Shown: one piece after another, positions 1 to 6,434 of the stretch | How positions within the stretch are numbered: the first letter of the stretch is position 1 | Layout of the letters: each line of letters begins with the position of its first letter | The notes under the pieces: generated by a model | The model's input: only the letters and a program-made list of their open reading frames with translations | What the model was told of the DNA's origin: nothing | Database searches by the model: none | Source: Actinomycetota bacterium | GTDB lineage: Bacteria; Actinomycetota; Thermoleophilia; UBA2241 | Assembly: GCA_012719015.1 (NCBI GenBank) | Contig: JAAYBE010000429.1 | Location: forward strand, 1-13,367 | Direction of reading: 5' to 3' | Length of the DNA: 13,367 nucleotides | Made by a program: the position numbers and the translations under genes

Positions 1-41
1 CCGGCGACGCGCGCTCGTCGAGACGCCGTCGCTCGCCGGCG

Positions 42-233
42 TCAGGGCACGTTCAGCTTGTCCATCACTCCGTAGACGAAGAAGGCCGGCCACACGATCG
101 CCTGGACGATGCCCCACACCGCGTCCCAGAAGCCATGCGCGGTGCTGATGTAGTAGACGAGCGCGCCGATGAACCCGAGCCCGTACACGGCCCCGGCTCC
201 GGCGGTCGCGCCGTTGCCCTTCGCGTCCGACAT
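42..233 (-). CDS. Small conserved membrane protein, 63 aa
   Basis: Unknown function. The protein has a short polar Gly/Ala-rich N-terminus (about residues 1-14) and then two hydrophobic stretches, roughly 16-31 and 39-56, so a two-helix inner-membrane hairpin is likely. The pattern AVYGLGFIGALVYYI followed by a second helix with IVWPAFFVYG resembles a small uncharacterised protein I recall as widespread in actinobacteria; that is recollection, not a search. An upstream in-frame ATG would add 24 residues, but the chosen ATG at 233 has a strong GAGGGAGAAG ribosome-binding site and the extension is not hydrophobic. It is divergent from the TetR gene, with 131 bp between the starts. The TetR operator could influence it but lies on the far side of the spacer. 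Confidence 0.8.
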   Translation of the reverse strand: MSDAKGNGATAGAGAVYGLGFIGALVYYISTAHGFWDAVWGIVQAIVWPAFFVYGVMDKLNVP

Positions 234-287
234 GATCGCTTCTCCCTCACTCGCGGGTGGGATACGTCCCCAGTGTACCGCTGCCCG

Positions 288-316
288 TTGACAAGGCGCC
301 GTCATCGGAGTAGGGT
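288..316 (+). promoter_or_regulatory. Sigma-70-type promoter of the tetR-flavodoxin operon
   Basis: The -35 box TTGACA (288-293) is a perfect consensus. A 17-bp spacer separates it from the -10 box TAGGGT (311-316). The predicted start of transcription is around 322-324, about 40 nt before the TetR start codon. This is the best complete promoter in the window. Confidence 0.75.
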
Positions 317-348
317 GTACCAGGAAACCAGAAGCGTTTCTCAGTACA
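316..348. promoter_or_regulatory. Inverted-repeat operator, probably for the adjacent TetR repressor
   Basis: Left arm TGTACCAGGAAAC (316-328) and right arm GTTTCTCAGTACA (336-348) are imperfect inverted repeats, matching at 10 of 13 positions around a 7-nt centre. The core is TGTACnnnGAAAC mirrored by GTTTCnnnGTACA. It starts on the last base of the -10 box and covers the predicted transcription start, a classic position for repression. Autoregulation by the adjacent TetR protein is inferred from position. Confidence 0.6.
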
Positions 349-364
349 CATGCCGGGAGGTCCG

Positions 365-1075
365 ATGCCGGCGAACAGGGACGAGATCGCTGCCGCTTTC
401 CTGCGCCGGGCGTTGCGGTACGGCTTCAGGCGCACCTCGGTCGAGGATGTCGCGCGTGCACTGCGGATCTCGAAGAAGACCATCTACGAGCACTTCGCGG
501 GCAAGGACGCGATGCTCGAGTATGCGCTCACGCTGGCGGCACTCGAGCAGCGGCGACGGGTGGAGGTGCGACTCACTGAGGCCACGGCGCTGGGACGCGT
601 GCTGCAGGTGACGCGGATGGCTCTCGCCGACGCACGCGCGGGTTTTGCGCAGAACCCCGGACTGGAGCTCGCCGACCCGGAGGTGCAGGCGCAGGTCAAC
701 GACCGGGTTCACGGGTCGTTGGTGCGCGACCTGCTGGAGCAGGGGGTCGCGGCCGGTGAGTTCCACGTGGCCGACGTCGACATGACGAGCCGGTTCGTGC
801 AGGCGGTGGGCATGGAGGCCATCCGGCAGATGCACGACGACCCGCAGAGCCGTCCCGAGGAAGCCTGTGTGGAAGCGGTGCGCCGGCTGGTGGCGGGAGG
901 GCCGATGGTCCGTCCCCCGTCGGGACGTCCAGCGGCGCCGGCGGAAGGAGCCGCCGTCCGGGTCGCCGCGCCGGATCCCCCCGCACAGGCGGGACGGGGT
1001 CCGCGACGGGGCCGTCGCGTTCCCCGACCCCGACGGGCAGAGCACGAAGAGAGCGATGGAGACGTGACGAGGTGA
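365..1075 (+). CDS. TetR/AcrR-family transcriptional regulator
   Basis: One-component repressor, 236 aa. Residues 5-50 form the TetR DNA-binding domain: an initial helix (DEIAAAFLRRALRYGF) and the helix-turn-helix TSVEDVARALRISKKTIYEHF, ending in the usual GKDAML. The ligand-binding helical domain runs to about residue 180. The start at 365 is preferred to an in-frame ATG at 350 because GGGAGG lies just upstream of 365. Its promoter and operator lie immediately upstream. The stop overlaps a possible GTG of the flavodoxin gene, so the two are co-transcribed and probably coupled. The last ~57 codons (from 905) are Pro/Arg/Gly-rich, have clearly lower GC at third positions than the rest, and contain a GC-rich hairpin (972-1003). 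That part looks like former spacer sequence read through after loss of a stop. The inducer is unknown. Confidence 0.88.
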   Translation: MPANRDEIAAAFLRRALRYGFRRTSVEDVARALRISKKTIYEHFAGKDAMLEYALTLAALEQRRRVEVRLTEATALGRVLQVTRMALADARAGFAQNPGLELADPEVQAQVNDRVHGSLVRDLLEQGVAAGEFHVADVDMTSRFVQAVGMEAIRQMHDDPQSRPEEACVEAVRRLVAGGPMVRPPSGRPAAPAEGAAVRVAAPDPPAQAGRGPRRGRRVPRPRRAEHEESDGDVTR

Positions 1076-1080
1076 GGACG

Positions 1081-1593
1081 ATGACACAGGTCCTGGTCGC
1101 ATACGGAAGCCGGTACGGCACGACGAGGGAGGTCGCGGAGTCGGTCGCGGCCACGCTGCAGGAGCGCGGCGTCTCGGCCGAGGCGAAGCCGGCGCGCGAG
1201 GTGCGCTCGCTGGACGGCTATGACGGCGTCGTGCTGGGCACGCCGCTGTATATGGGCATGGTGCACAGGGACGTGCGCGCGTTGCTCGAGAGAAACCGGG
1301 AAGCGCTGGCGGAGAGGACGCTGGCCGTCTTCGCGCTCGGGCCGATCAAGGCCGAGGACGGGCTGGACGCGTCACGAGAGCAGCTGTTCACCGCGCTGGC
1401 CAAGACCCCGGCGCCGACGCCGGTCGCCACGGGCGTGTTCGTCGGCGCCTACGACCCCGCGCGGCTCGGCCTGAGGGATAGACTGCTCGCCGCGTTGCCG
1501 GCCAGCCCGCTCCATGGAGAGCCGGCGCACGACGAGCGTGACTGGGAGGCCATCCGTCGGTGGGCGATCGAACTCAGCGACCGCCTCCACTGA
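1081..1593 (+). CDS. Flavodoxin-domain protein (HemG-like, Flavodoxin_5 type)
   Basis: 170 aa, predicted cytoplasmic FMN-binding electron-transfer protein. The phosphate-binding loop is at residues 8-15 (YGSRYGTT), followed by the amphipathic helix TREVAESVAATL. The segment VVLGTPLYMGMVHRDVRALLE (about 50-70) matches the second flavin loop of flavodoxin-like proteins related to HemG, the menaquinone-dependent protoporphyrinogen oxidase. Without haem genes nearby that activity cannot be assigned. The ATG at 1081 is chosen for its upstream GAGGTGAGG; a GTG at 1072 overlaps the TetR stop (GTGA) and would add three residues. It is the second gene of the TetR operon and is the likely target of that repressor, so it may respond to a redox or drug signal. 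Confidence 0.87.
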   Translation: MTQVLVAYGSRYGTTREVAESVAATLQERGVSAEAKPAREVRSLDGYDGVVLGTPLYMGMVHRDVRALLERNREALAERTLAVFALGPIKAEDGLDASREQLFTALAKTPAPTPVATGVFVGAYDPARLGLRDRLLAALPASPLHGEPAHDERDWEAIRRWAIELSDRLH

Positions 1594-1602
1594 CCAGCGG
1601 CC

Positions 1603-1628
1603 ATGGGGCGCGAGGTCGTCGGCCCCGT
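1603..1628. terminator. Possible bidirectional terminator hairpin
   Basis: The 42-bp gap between two convergent stops contains ATGGGGC (1603-1609) and GCCCCGT (1622-1628), which can pair as a 7-bp stem with one G-U pair and a 12-nt loop. There is no U-tract. The call rests mainly on position. Confidence 0.3.
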
Positions 1629-1635
1629 CCACGGC

Positions 1636-2715
1636 TCAGGGGACGAGACGGCGCCGTATCTCGCCCGCCAGTCCCTTGACGGCGGCGTCGGGGTCGTCCG
1701 CCATGAAGTCCAGGAAGGCGACCGGCCGGGGGTCCGCCACCTCGGAGAACATGCGCACGGCGAGAAGCCGGTCGTCCTGCGGCCAGGACGGTACCGCCGT
1801 GCGCACGGCGTCCAGGGATGCTCCGTCGGCGGCGAAGACGAGACGCCAGAGAGCGTCGAAGCGGTGGTTGCGGTCCTCCGAGTAGAGCAGTGGGACAGGT
1901 GCGAGGTCGTCGGTCTCGCCGTGCGCCGACACCTGGTTGACGTAGTGGCGACAGTGCCGGCAGACGATCTCGTCGGGATCCATCGGCGTCTCACAGAAGG
2001 GGCAGGACAGGACCTCCTCTTCGAGGGCCGGGGGGGCAGGACCCTGACCGGAGGCGTCGACCGTCTCACCGTCCCTGTCGGGAAGGACGCGCACCTGCGC
2101 GCCCTGCCGCCGTGCGAGCTCGGCCAGATCCCTCATCACCTGATCGGGCATCAGGTCGTCGCCCGCGTGATCGCCCGGCCTGTCCGTCTGGCCGCCGTCG
2201 GCGTCGTCGCCGGGGTCGTCCTCCGGGGCGCCTTCCGGGCGCAGGGCGGAGATGCCGCCGAGCATCTGGAGCAACTGCTCGGGGACCTCACTGACGACCA
2301 GGGTCCCCGCGACGCGGTCGCCGATCCGCTGCCGCCGCGGCGACGAGACGATGGCGACCAGGCCCGGCAGCGAGAACAGGATGTTGTCCACGATGCGCAA
2401 CAGCGTGCGCACGAGGGCTGCCGGCGGCCCGCACGGACGACCGTCGCCGGCCCGCACCACGCGCAGGCCGAACACGCGCTTTCCGGGCGTGGTGGCGAGT
2501 GCGCCCTCCCAGGCGGAGAAGTACGCGAACTCGACCGCCAGAGTGACCAGGACGACCTTGACGAGCGAGGCATGACCACCGAGGATGAGCGCGGCGATCA
2601 AGCTGCACGCCAGCGTGTCGAGGATGAACGCCGGCCCTCGCAGCAGTACGCCCTGCGGGACGAAGACGGTCCCGGGCCGCGAACCGGGCGGATACGACTG
2701 TGGGGTGGACTTCAC
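1636..2715 (-). CDS. RDD-family membrane protein with C-terminal zinc ribbon
   Basis: 359 aa. Residues 25-142 are an RDD domain: R26 and D33 in the first helix (RGPAFILD), the loop PGKRVFGLRVV (77-87), D110 in the third helix, and the closing motif RIGDRVAGTLVV (130-141). Three membrane segments lie near 29-47, 51-68 and 110-125. An acidic linker (160-235) leads to a zinc ribbon, CPFC at 238-241 and CRHC at 252-255. The last 85 residues are a soluble, probably helical module (DRLLAVRMFSEVADPRPVAF) that may resemble a HEAT-type repeat. The start is GTG at 2715, preceded by GGAGG with about 8-nt spacing. RDD proteins are poorly characterised; some have been linked to ion transport. The gene is alone and divergent from the hemerythrin gene. 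The combination of domains is clear, the function is not. Confidence 0.82.
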   Translation of the reverse strand: MKSTPQSYPPGSRPGTVFVPQGVLLRGPAFILDTLACSLIAALILGGHASLVKVVLVTLAVEFAYFSAWEGALATTPGKRVFGLRVVRAGDGRPCGPPAALVRTLLRIVDNILFSLPGLVAIVSSPRRQRIGDRVAGTLVVSEVPEQLLQMLGGISALRPEGAPEDDPGDDADGGQTDRPGDHAGDDLMPDQVMRDLAELARRQGAQVRVLPDRDGETVDASGQGPAPPALEEEVLSCPFCETPMDPDEIVCRHCRHYVNQVSAHGETDDLAPVPLLYSEDRNHRFDALWRLVFAADGASLDAVRTAVPSWPQDDRLLAVRMFSEVADPRPVAFLDFMADDPDAAVKGLAGEIRRRLVP

Positions 2716-2795
2716 TCCGGGAGCCTCCTCCGGGGTTCCTCGCGAGTATGCGCGTCGCGCACGGTGTGCGCCACCCGGAGCGCCGGCGCGTGCCG

Positions 2796-2809
2796 GCCGG
2801 TCGACCGGC
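2796..2809. promoter_or_regulatory. 14-bp palindrome in the RDD/hemerythrin divergent spacer
   Basis: GCCGGTCGACCGGC is a perfect 14-bp palindrome in the 165-bp spacer between the divergent RDD and hemerythrin starts. Overlapping TGCCGG (2791-2796) and CCGGCA (2805-2810) give an alternative inverted repeat. The position suits an operator for either gene. No clear -35/-10 pair was found on either strand here; the minus strand has a weak CATACT. GC-rich palindromes arise by chance at this composition, so support is modest. Confidence 0.3.
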
Positions 2810-2880
2810 AGTTAGCTCCCGCGTTCTTTCGGGAAGCCGGTAGACACCATCCAGCACCACGCCGCCCGAAGGAGTCCGTC

Positions 2881-3450
2881 ATGCCCAAGAGCCCGACCCG
2901 TCAGCTCGCCGAGGACCATGAGTACGTCCTTCTGGTCGTCGGCGCAATGGAGGCGGAGGCCGCCCGTATGGAGCGGACCGGTACGGTGGACATCGCCCGG
3001 GTCGCCCGGATGGTCGAGTTCACGCGCGATTTCACCGACGGCGACCATCACGTCAAGGAGGAGAGCCTGCTCTTCCCGCTGCTGGAGGAGCGGAGCACGG
3101 CCGCCGGCGCGACCGTCAGCATCCTTCTGAGCGAGCACGAGGCGGCCCGCGACTGCATCCGCAAGGTGGCGGAGGCTCTCCCCGACGCGGGGGGCGAGGA
3201 CGAGGAGCGTGCCGCTACGGCGCGGGCCGTGATCGTCGAGAACCTCCGGCTCTACGCGTACCTGCTGCCGCTGCACATCGGCAAGGAGGACACCGTCCTG
3301 TTCGGACTGACTGAGAAGCTGTTGAGCGTGCAGGAGCTGGAACTGCTCGCAGAGGAGTTCGAGGGCCTGGCCGCGACGCCGGGTGCGGCCGCCGCGCTGG
3401 AGCGCCATCATCGCACGGCGCACGAGCTGGCCCGGGAGCCGGTGGACTGA
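2881..3450 (+). CDS. Hemerythrin HHE domain protein
   Basis: 189 aa, a four-helix-bundle protein with a predicted non-haem di-iron site. Candidate ligands follow the family pattern: H13 (AEDHEYV), H57 and E61 (HHVKEE), H86 (SEHEAAR), and H132 with E136 (LHIGKED). Family members bind O2 or NO, sense oxygen, or help repair iron-sulphur clusters (the YtfE/RIC group). This sequence lacks the N-terminal domain of RIC proteins, so it is best called a stand-alone HHE protein. The ATG has AAGGAG 7 nt upstream. An open frame extends far 5' through the antisense of the RDD gene, but that part is not coding. The gene is monocistronic and converges on the cupin gene. Confidence 0.9.
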   Translation: MPKSPTRQLAEDHEYVLLVVGAMEAEAARMERTGTVDIARVARMVEFTRDFTDGDHHVKEESLLFPLLEERSTAAGATVSILLSEHEAARDCIRKVAEALPDAGGEDEERAATARAVIVENLRLYAYLLPLHIGKEDTVLFGLTEKLLSVQELELLAEEFEGLAATPGAAAALERHHRTAHELAREPVD

Positions 3451-3473
3451 GACGCGCTCCCGGGGGCCGGCTC
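3451..3473 (+). repeat. Dispersed intergenic repeat, copy 1 (core GGGGCCGGCTC)
   Basis: It begins right after the hemerythrin stop. It matches the copy at 4044-4066 at 20 of 23 positions and shares GGGGCCGGCTCTnTCGC with the copy at 6932-6952. Confidence 0.5.
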
Positions 3474-3476
3474 TGT

Positions 3477-3510
3477 CGCTTCGTCGACGAAGCGTCGCCG
3501 GCGCCGCCGG
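3477..3510. terminator. Paired hairpins between convergent hemerythrin and cupin genes
   Basis: 3477-3494 is a perfect 18-bp palindrome (CGCTTCG mirrored by CGAAGCG around TCGA). Directly after it, CCGGC (3498-3502) and GCCGG (3506-3510) form a second small hairpin. They occupy the 72-bp spacer between two convergent stops and probably stop transcription from both sides. No U-tract is present on either strand, so Rho-independent function is uncertain. Confidence 0.4.
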
Positions 3511-3522
3511 GCTGTGCGCTGC

Positions 3523-3948
3523 TCACTCCGGCAGCGGCTCCTGATCCCAGTCCGACGGGGTGAACACCTGTCCGGGCTCTGCGCCGAGGGCCAGCATCAC
3601 GGTGCCCGCCTCTTTGGCCACCGCGCCCCGCATCGTGGTCGGGTCGGGCACCCAGAGGAACGTCCCCGCCGGGGCGTCGATCTCCTCGCCGTCGACGCGG
3701 TAGGTCGCGTGACCGCTGACGATGAGGAAGAGCTCCTCGTGGCGCGTGCCGGCGTCGTCCACCTCGGTGTGGTCGTGGGTGAGCACCGCGCCGGCCTTGG
3801 TCGCACGGGCGAGATTGGTACCGAAGGAGCCGATGCCGAAGTATCTGCGCACCGGCTTCCACTCGGTGTCCGGGTCCTCGTCGGTCTCGAAGGGGATGTC
3901 GTCGATGTGGGCCACTCTGTAGGTCGGTGTCTCGTCTGCTCCGCTCAT
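3523..3948 (-). CDS. Small cupin-domain protein
   Basis: 141 aa, single cupin beta-barrel. The first cupin motif is recognisable: G53AVLTHDH with H58 and H60, then H70-E71 and the closing G79 (IVSGHATYRVDGEEI). These His and Glu residues are candidate metal ligands. In the second motif (DAPAGTFLWVPDPTTMRGAV, 91-110) the usual His is not evident, so the metal site may be incomplete or altered. The start is the ATG at 3948 with AAGGAG upstream; an in-frame extension of 29 residues has no support. A possible -10 box TAGGTT lies upstream. It is downstream of telA on the same strand but 116 bp away, so it probably has its own promoter. The substrate is unknown. Confidence 0.82.
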   Translation of the reverse strand: MSGADETPTYRVAHIDDIPFETDEDPDTEWKPVRRYFGIGSFGTNLARATKAGAVLTHDHTEVDDAGTRHEELFLIVSGHATYRVDGEEIDAPAGTFLWVPDPTTMRGAVAKEAGTVMLALGAEPGQVFTPSDWDQEPLPE

Positions 3949-3983
3949 GGTGTGCTCCTTCCCGGCGCCGGTCGTGTGCGCTG

Positions 3984-3989
3984 AACCTA
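3984..3989 (-). promoter_or_regulatory. Candidate -10 box for the cupin gene
   Basis: TAGGTT on the minus strand fits TANNNT and lies 35 nt before the cupin ATG. A weak CTGACG lies 15 bp upstream as a possible -35. The 116-bp gap after telA makes a separate promoter plausible. Confidence 0.35.
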
Positions 3990-4043
3990 CCCGCGTCGTC
4001 CGGCCGTCAGGCGCAGGGACGGCGAAGGGCCGCACGAGGCCGC

Positions 4044-4066
4044 GGCGCGCTCCGTGGGGCCGGCTC
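4044..4066 (+). repeat. Dispersed intergenic repeat, copy 2 (core GGGGCCGGCTC)
   Basis: It matches copy 1 at 20 of 23 positions. Its last two bases are part of the telA stop codon (TCA on this strand). Confidence 0.5.
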
Positions 4067-5279
4067 AGTACCCGGTCAGGCGGCGCGGCTCCCCGGCCCC
4101 GTCGATCTGAGGCGTCTGGGCGCGGAGTTCCAGCAACTTCTGCTTGAGCTCCACCTGCAGGCGGCCGATCTCCCCCTCGGCCTGCACACGCCGCGTGCGA
4201 CCCTCCTCCTGGATCCGGATCGTCTCCTCGAGCGTCGCGATGAGGTCGGCGTTGACCTTCTGCAGCGTCTCGACGTCGACGACGCCGCGTTCCACCTCGC
4301 GCCCGACCTTGGCTGAGCCCTCGCGCAGCAGCTCGGCGTTCTTGGCCAGCAGCTCGTTGGTGGTGTCCGCCACCTGCTTCTGCAGCTCAGCCGCCTTCTG
4401 CTGCCGGTACAGGCTGATCGCGATGACGATCTGGTTCTTCCACAGCGGGATGGTGGTGAGGATGGAGCTCTGGATCTTCTCGACGAGGTTCTGGTCGTTG
4501 CTCTGGATGAGGCGGATCTGCGGGGCCGTCTGGATGGCGATCACGCGCGTGAGCTTGAGATCGTGCAGACGGCGCTCGAACCTGGTGGCGGCCTGCTCGA
4601 GGTCGGCGAGGCGCTGGGCGGACATGACGTCGCCGCCGGCCGCCACCTCGGCTTGGAGCGCCGGGATCTTCCCGGAGCGCAGGATGTGCAACGCCTGCTC
4701 ACCGGCGGCGATGTAGACGTCGAGCTGCTTGAGGTAGTCCATGTTGAGCTCGTACATCTTGTCCAGCACGGTGAGGTCCTTGAGCAGCGCCATGCGCGAG
4801 CGCTCCAGTGCGTCGATGATCTTCTCCAGGCCCGTGGCCACCTTCTGATAGCGGGCCGAGAACCGCTCGAAGGTGTTGGCGAACCGACCGATGATCGGGA
4901 GCCGCGCTTTTCCGGAGCCGCCGCTGAGCGCGTCCACGTCGATCTCGCGCACCTTCTTGAGCAGGTCCTGCAGAGCCTCTCCGCCGGACCCGGCATCCCG
5001 GGTACGCACGTCGCCGAGCAGCGAGTCGGCGAAGTTGGCGATACGGCTCTGGGCCGGCAGGCCGAAGGCGAGCACGGCCTGGGTGTCGGTCACGTCGACC
5101 TGGCGGCTCAGCTCGTCGACCCGCTGCAGGTCGGCCGGCGTGAGCGGGCCGGCCGCCGGCCCGCCCTCCGCCGGCGGCGCGGGCGACGGATCGGTCGTAG
5201 CGAGCTCGGCCGGGACACCGGTCGTCTGGCCCTCGGCCCCTGTCTGCGGCGCGTCCTGCTTCGGGATGTCGTCGCTCAT
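4065..5279 (-). CDS. telA: TelA-family protein (toxic-anion resistance family)
   Basis: 404 aa, cytoplasmic and largely helical, typical TelA length. Residues 1-45 are a disordered Pro/Ala/Gly tail. The rest carries features I associate with TelA/KlaA/YaaN proteins: GRFANTFERFSARYQKVATGLEKIIDALE near the N-terminal third, the central LDKMYELNMDYLKQLDVYIAAGE, and IPLWKNQIVIAISLYRQQKAAELQKQVADTTNELL followed by a long coiled-coil C-terminus. The family was named for tellurite resistance on plasmids, but chromosomal copies are more often tied to envelope stress and antimicrobial resistance; the biochemical activity is unknown. Its ATG overlaps the xpaC stop (ATGA) with GAGGAG 5 nt upstream, so translation is coupled. 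The pairing with xpaC is the same as in Bacillus xpaC-yaaN. Confidence 0.9.
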   Translation of the reverse strand: MSDDIPKQDAPQTGAEGQTTGVPAELATTDPSPAPPAEGGPAAGPLTPADLQRVDELSRQVDVTDTQAVLAFGLPAQSRIANFADSLLGDVRTRDAGSGGEALQDLLKKVREIDVDALSGGSGKARLPIIGRFANTFERFSARYQKVATGLEKIIDALERSRMALLKDLTVLDKMYELNMDYLKQLDVYIAAGEQALHILRSGKIPALQAEVAAGGDVMSAQRLADLEQAATRFERRLHDLKLTRVIAIQTAPQIRLIQSNDQNLVEKIQSSILTTIPLWKNQIVIAISLYRQQKAAELQKQVADTTNELLAKNAELLREGSAKVGREVERGVVDVETLQKVNADLIATLEETIRIQEEGRTRRVQAEGEIGRLQVELKQKLLELRAQTPQIDGAGEPRRLTGY

Positions 5280-6256
5280 GACAGCTCCTCGGTCGTCTGG
5301 GTGTACATGGTCTCACTGCGCACAGTGCGCTCCAGAAGCTCGATCTCGCTGTCGAGGTCCATGGCCCTGTCCTGGAGCACGGCGGCGAGTTGACGATCGA
5401 ACGCCTCCTGCACGACGTTGAGGGAGGCCTCGGCGCGGGCGAGCGTCTGGTTGATCTCGGCGGTGGAGCCGCCACGGCGGGAGAGATTGACGTAGCCGTC
5501 GACGATGCGCTGCGCGGCGTCGAGGTAGTACGTGAGGAAGCCCCGGGCGGCGTCCAGTTTGCGCGGCTGCGCAGCCAGCTCGGCGATGATCTGGTCGGCC
5601 GTGGAACACAGGCCGACCACTTCGTCGCGCACGGCAGGCTTGCCGACGCCGCCCGCCGCGCGCAGGATCGCGTCGACCTGGCGGCGGGCGGGTTGCAGCA
5701 CGTCCGCCGCCCGCTCGTCCATGTCCCTGGGCAGCGCCGGCCGCGCCCCGACCGCCAGGGCCGGCGGCTGCGGCGGCGCCGGCAGCGACTTGGGCGAGGC
5801 GTCGCCGAACATGATCGCCCTGTAGTAGGGGCGGATCGACAGGGCGTGCACCACCGAGAGCGCCGACACCAGCAACTGCAGCAGGAAGAACGGCCACACC
5901 GGCAGCGCCGTGGCCACGGCCGTCAGCGTCAGCAGCAGCGGGACCAGATAGGCGAACCCGAAGAGGGTCCACGGGGTGTGCCGCGCACGCACGCCCACAT
6001 AGACGAACCCGAGCCAGTTCATGAACCCGAGCGTGAACATCCACAGCACCCAGGCGGAGTGGCGCCACCACCAGCGGAAGCGGGCTCGCGGCTGGCCCTC
6101 GTCCAGCACCTCGCCGACGAGCACGTCGGTCTCCGCCTGCGGCTTGAGCTGTTGCACGTCCTTCACGGCGAGCGCGGGATGCCCGTTCTGGCACTCCCCG
6201 TACGGCGTGAGCCAGACCCAGCGTTGACATATGGTGCAGTAGCCGCCGAGCGGCAT
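5276..6256 (-). CDS. xpaC: XpaC-like membrane protein with N-terminal zinc-binding motif
   Basis: 326 aa. Residues 5-27 carry C7-x2-C10 and C22-x3-H26 (YCTICQ and ECQNGH), a likely zinc site. Hydrophobic segments near 67-88, 96-117 and 119-140 predict three membrane helices. After a Pro/Ala-rich linker (about 153-175), the C-terminal 150 residues are helical and resemble the XpaC domain (5-bromo-4-chloroindolyl phosphate hydrolysis protein), with GFLTYYLDAAQRIVDGYVNL near the middle. Despite the name, no hydrolase site is visible and the real role is unknown. Coupling to telA by a 4-bp overlap strongly supports the assignment. The ATG is preceded by GGAGGAG. A possible -10 box, TATCCT, lies upstream next to a palindrome. 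The N-terminal zinc motif is the less usual part. Confidence 0.83.
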   Translation of the reverse strand: MPLGGYCTICQRWVWLTPYGECQNGHPALAVKDVQQLKPQAETDVLVGEVLDEGQPRARFRWWWRHSAWVLWMFTLGFMNWLGFVYVGVRARHTPWTLFGFAYLVPLLLTLTAVATALPVWPFFLLQLLVSALSVVHALSIRPYYRAIMFGDASPKSLPAPPQPPALAVGARPALPRDMDERAADVLQPARRQVDAILRAAGGVGKPAVRDEVVGLCSTADQIIAELAAQPRKLDAARGFLTYYLDAAQRIVDGYVNLSRRGGSTAEINQTLARAEASLNVVQEAFDRQLAAVLQDRAMDLDSEIELLERTVRSETMYTQTTEELS

Positions 6257-6297
6257 CTGGTCTCCTCCGGCGTTCGTGGTGCGTGACGGTCCATCTC

Positions 6298-6315
6298 AGG
6301 ATAGCCCGCGCGGGC
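6298..6315 (-). promoter_or_regulatory. Candidate xpaC-telA -10 box with adjacent palindrome
   Basis: TATCCT on the minus strand (6298-6303) fits a -10 box, about 42 nt before the xpaC ATG. Directly upstream of it is the perfect 12-bp palindrome GCCCGCGCGGGC (6304-6315), which would sit in the -35/-10 spacer, a usual place for a repressor. No good -35 is visible. Confidence 0.4.
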
Positions 6316-6353
6316 GAGAATGGCACCTGTGGGAGGCCTGTACGCACGCCTCG

Positions 6354-6365
6354 TTCCCGCGGGAA
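6354..6365. promoter_or_regulatory. 12-bp palindrome upstream of msrB
   Basis: TTCCCGCGGGAA is a perfect palindrome 70 nt upstream of the msrB start. Its A/T ends make it look more like a protein-binding site than a chance GC run. The downstream half overlaps AATACT, a weak -10-like box for msrB. Confidence 0.35.
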
Positions 6366-6393
6366 TACTGAGCGTGTCCGAGTCCGCCGTCGA

Positions 6394-6418
6394 GGCCCGC
6401 CCATGCGGGTCCCCGCAT
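6394..6418 (+). promoter_or_regulatory. Two mutually exclusive hairpins in the msrB leader
   Basis: GCGGG (6405-6409) can pair upstream with CCCGC (6396-6400; 7-bp stem 6394-6411 with CCAT loop) or downstream with CCCGC (6412-6416; ATGCGG/CCGCAT, 6403-6418). The second form ends 5 nt before the AGGAGG ribosome-binding site (6424-6429). A regulatory switch is only a possibility. Confidence 0.3.
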
Positions 6419-6434
6419 CCTTCAGGAGGCTCAT

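Noticed and set aside
1..41. Hairpin (CCGGCG with CGCCGG, 1-39) as terminator of the 63-aa gene
   Set aside because: Only 6-7 pairs around a long loop and cut by the window edge; not enough to list.
1603..2880. Long plus-strand open frame running into the hemerythrin gene, giving a 615-aa fusion
   Set aside because: The upstream 426 codons are antisense to the well-supported RDD gene and have no domain. The hemerythrin ATG at 2881 has its own AAGGAG site.
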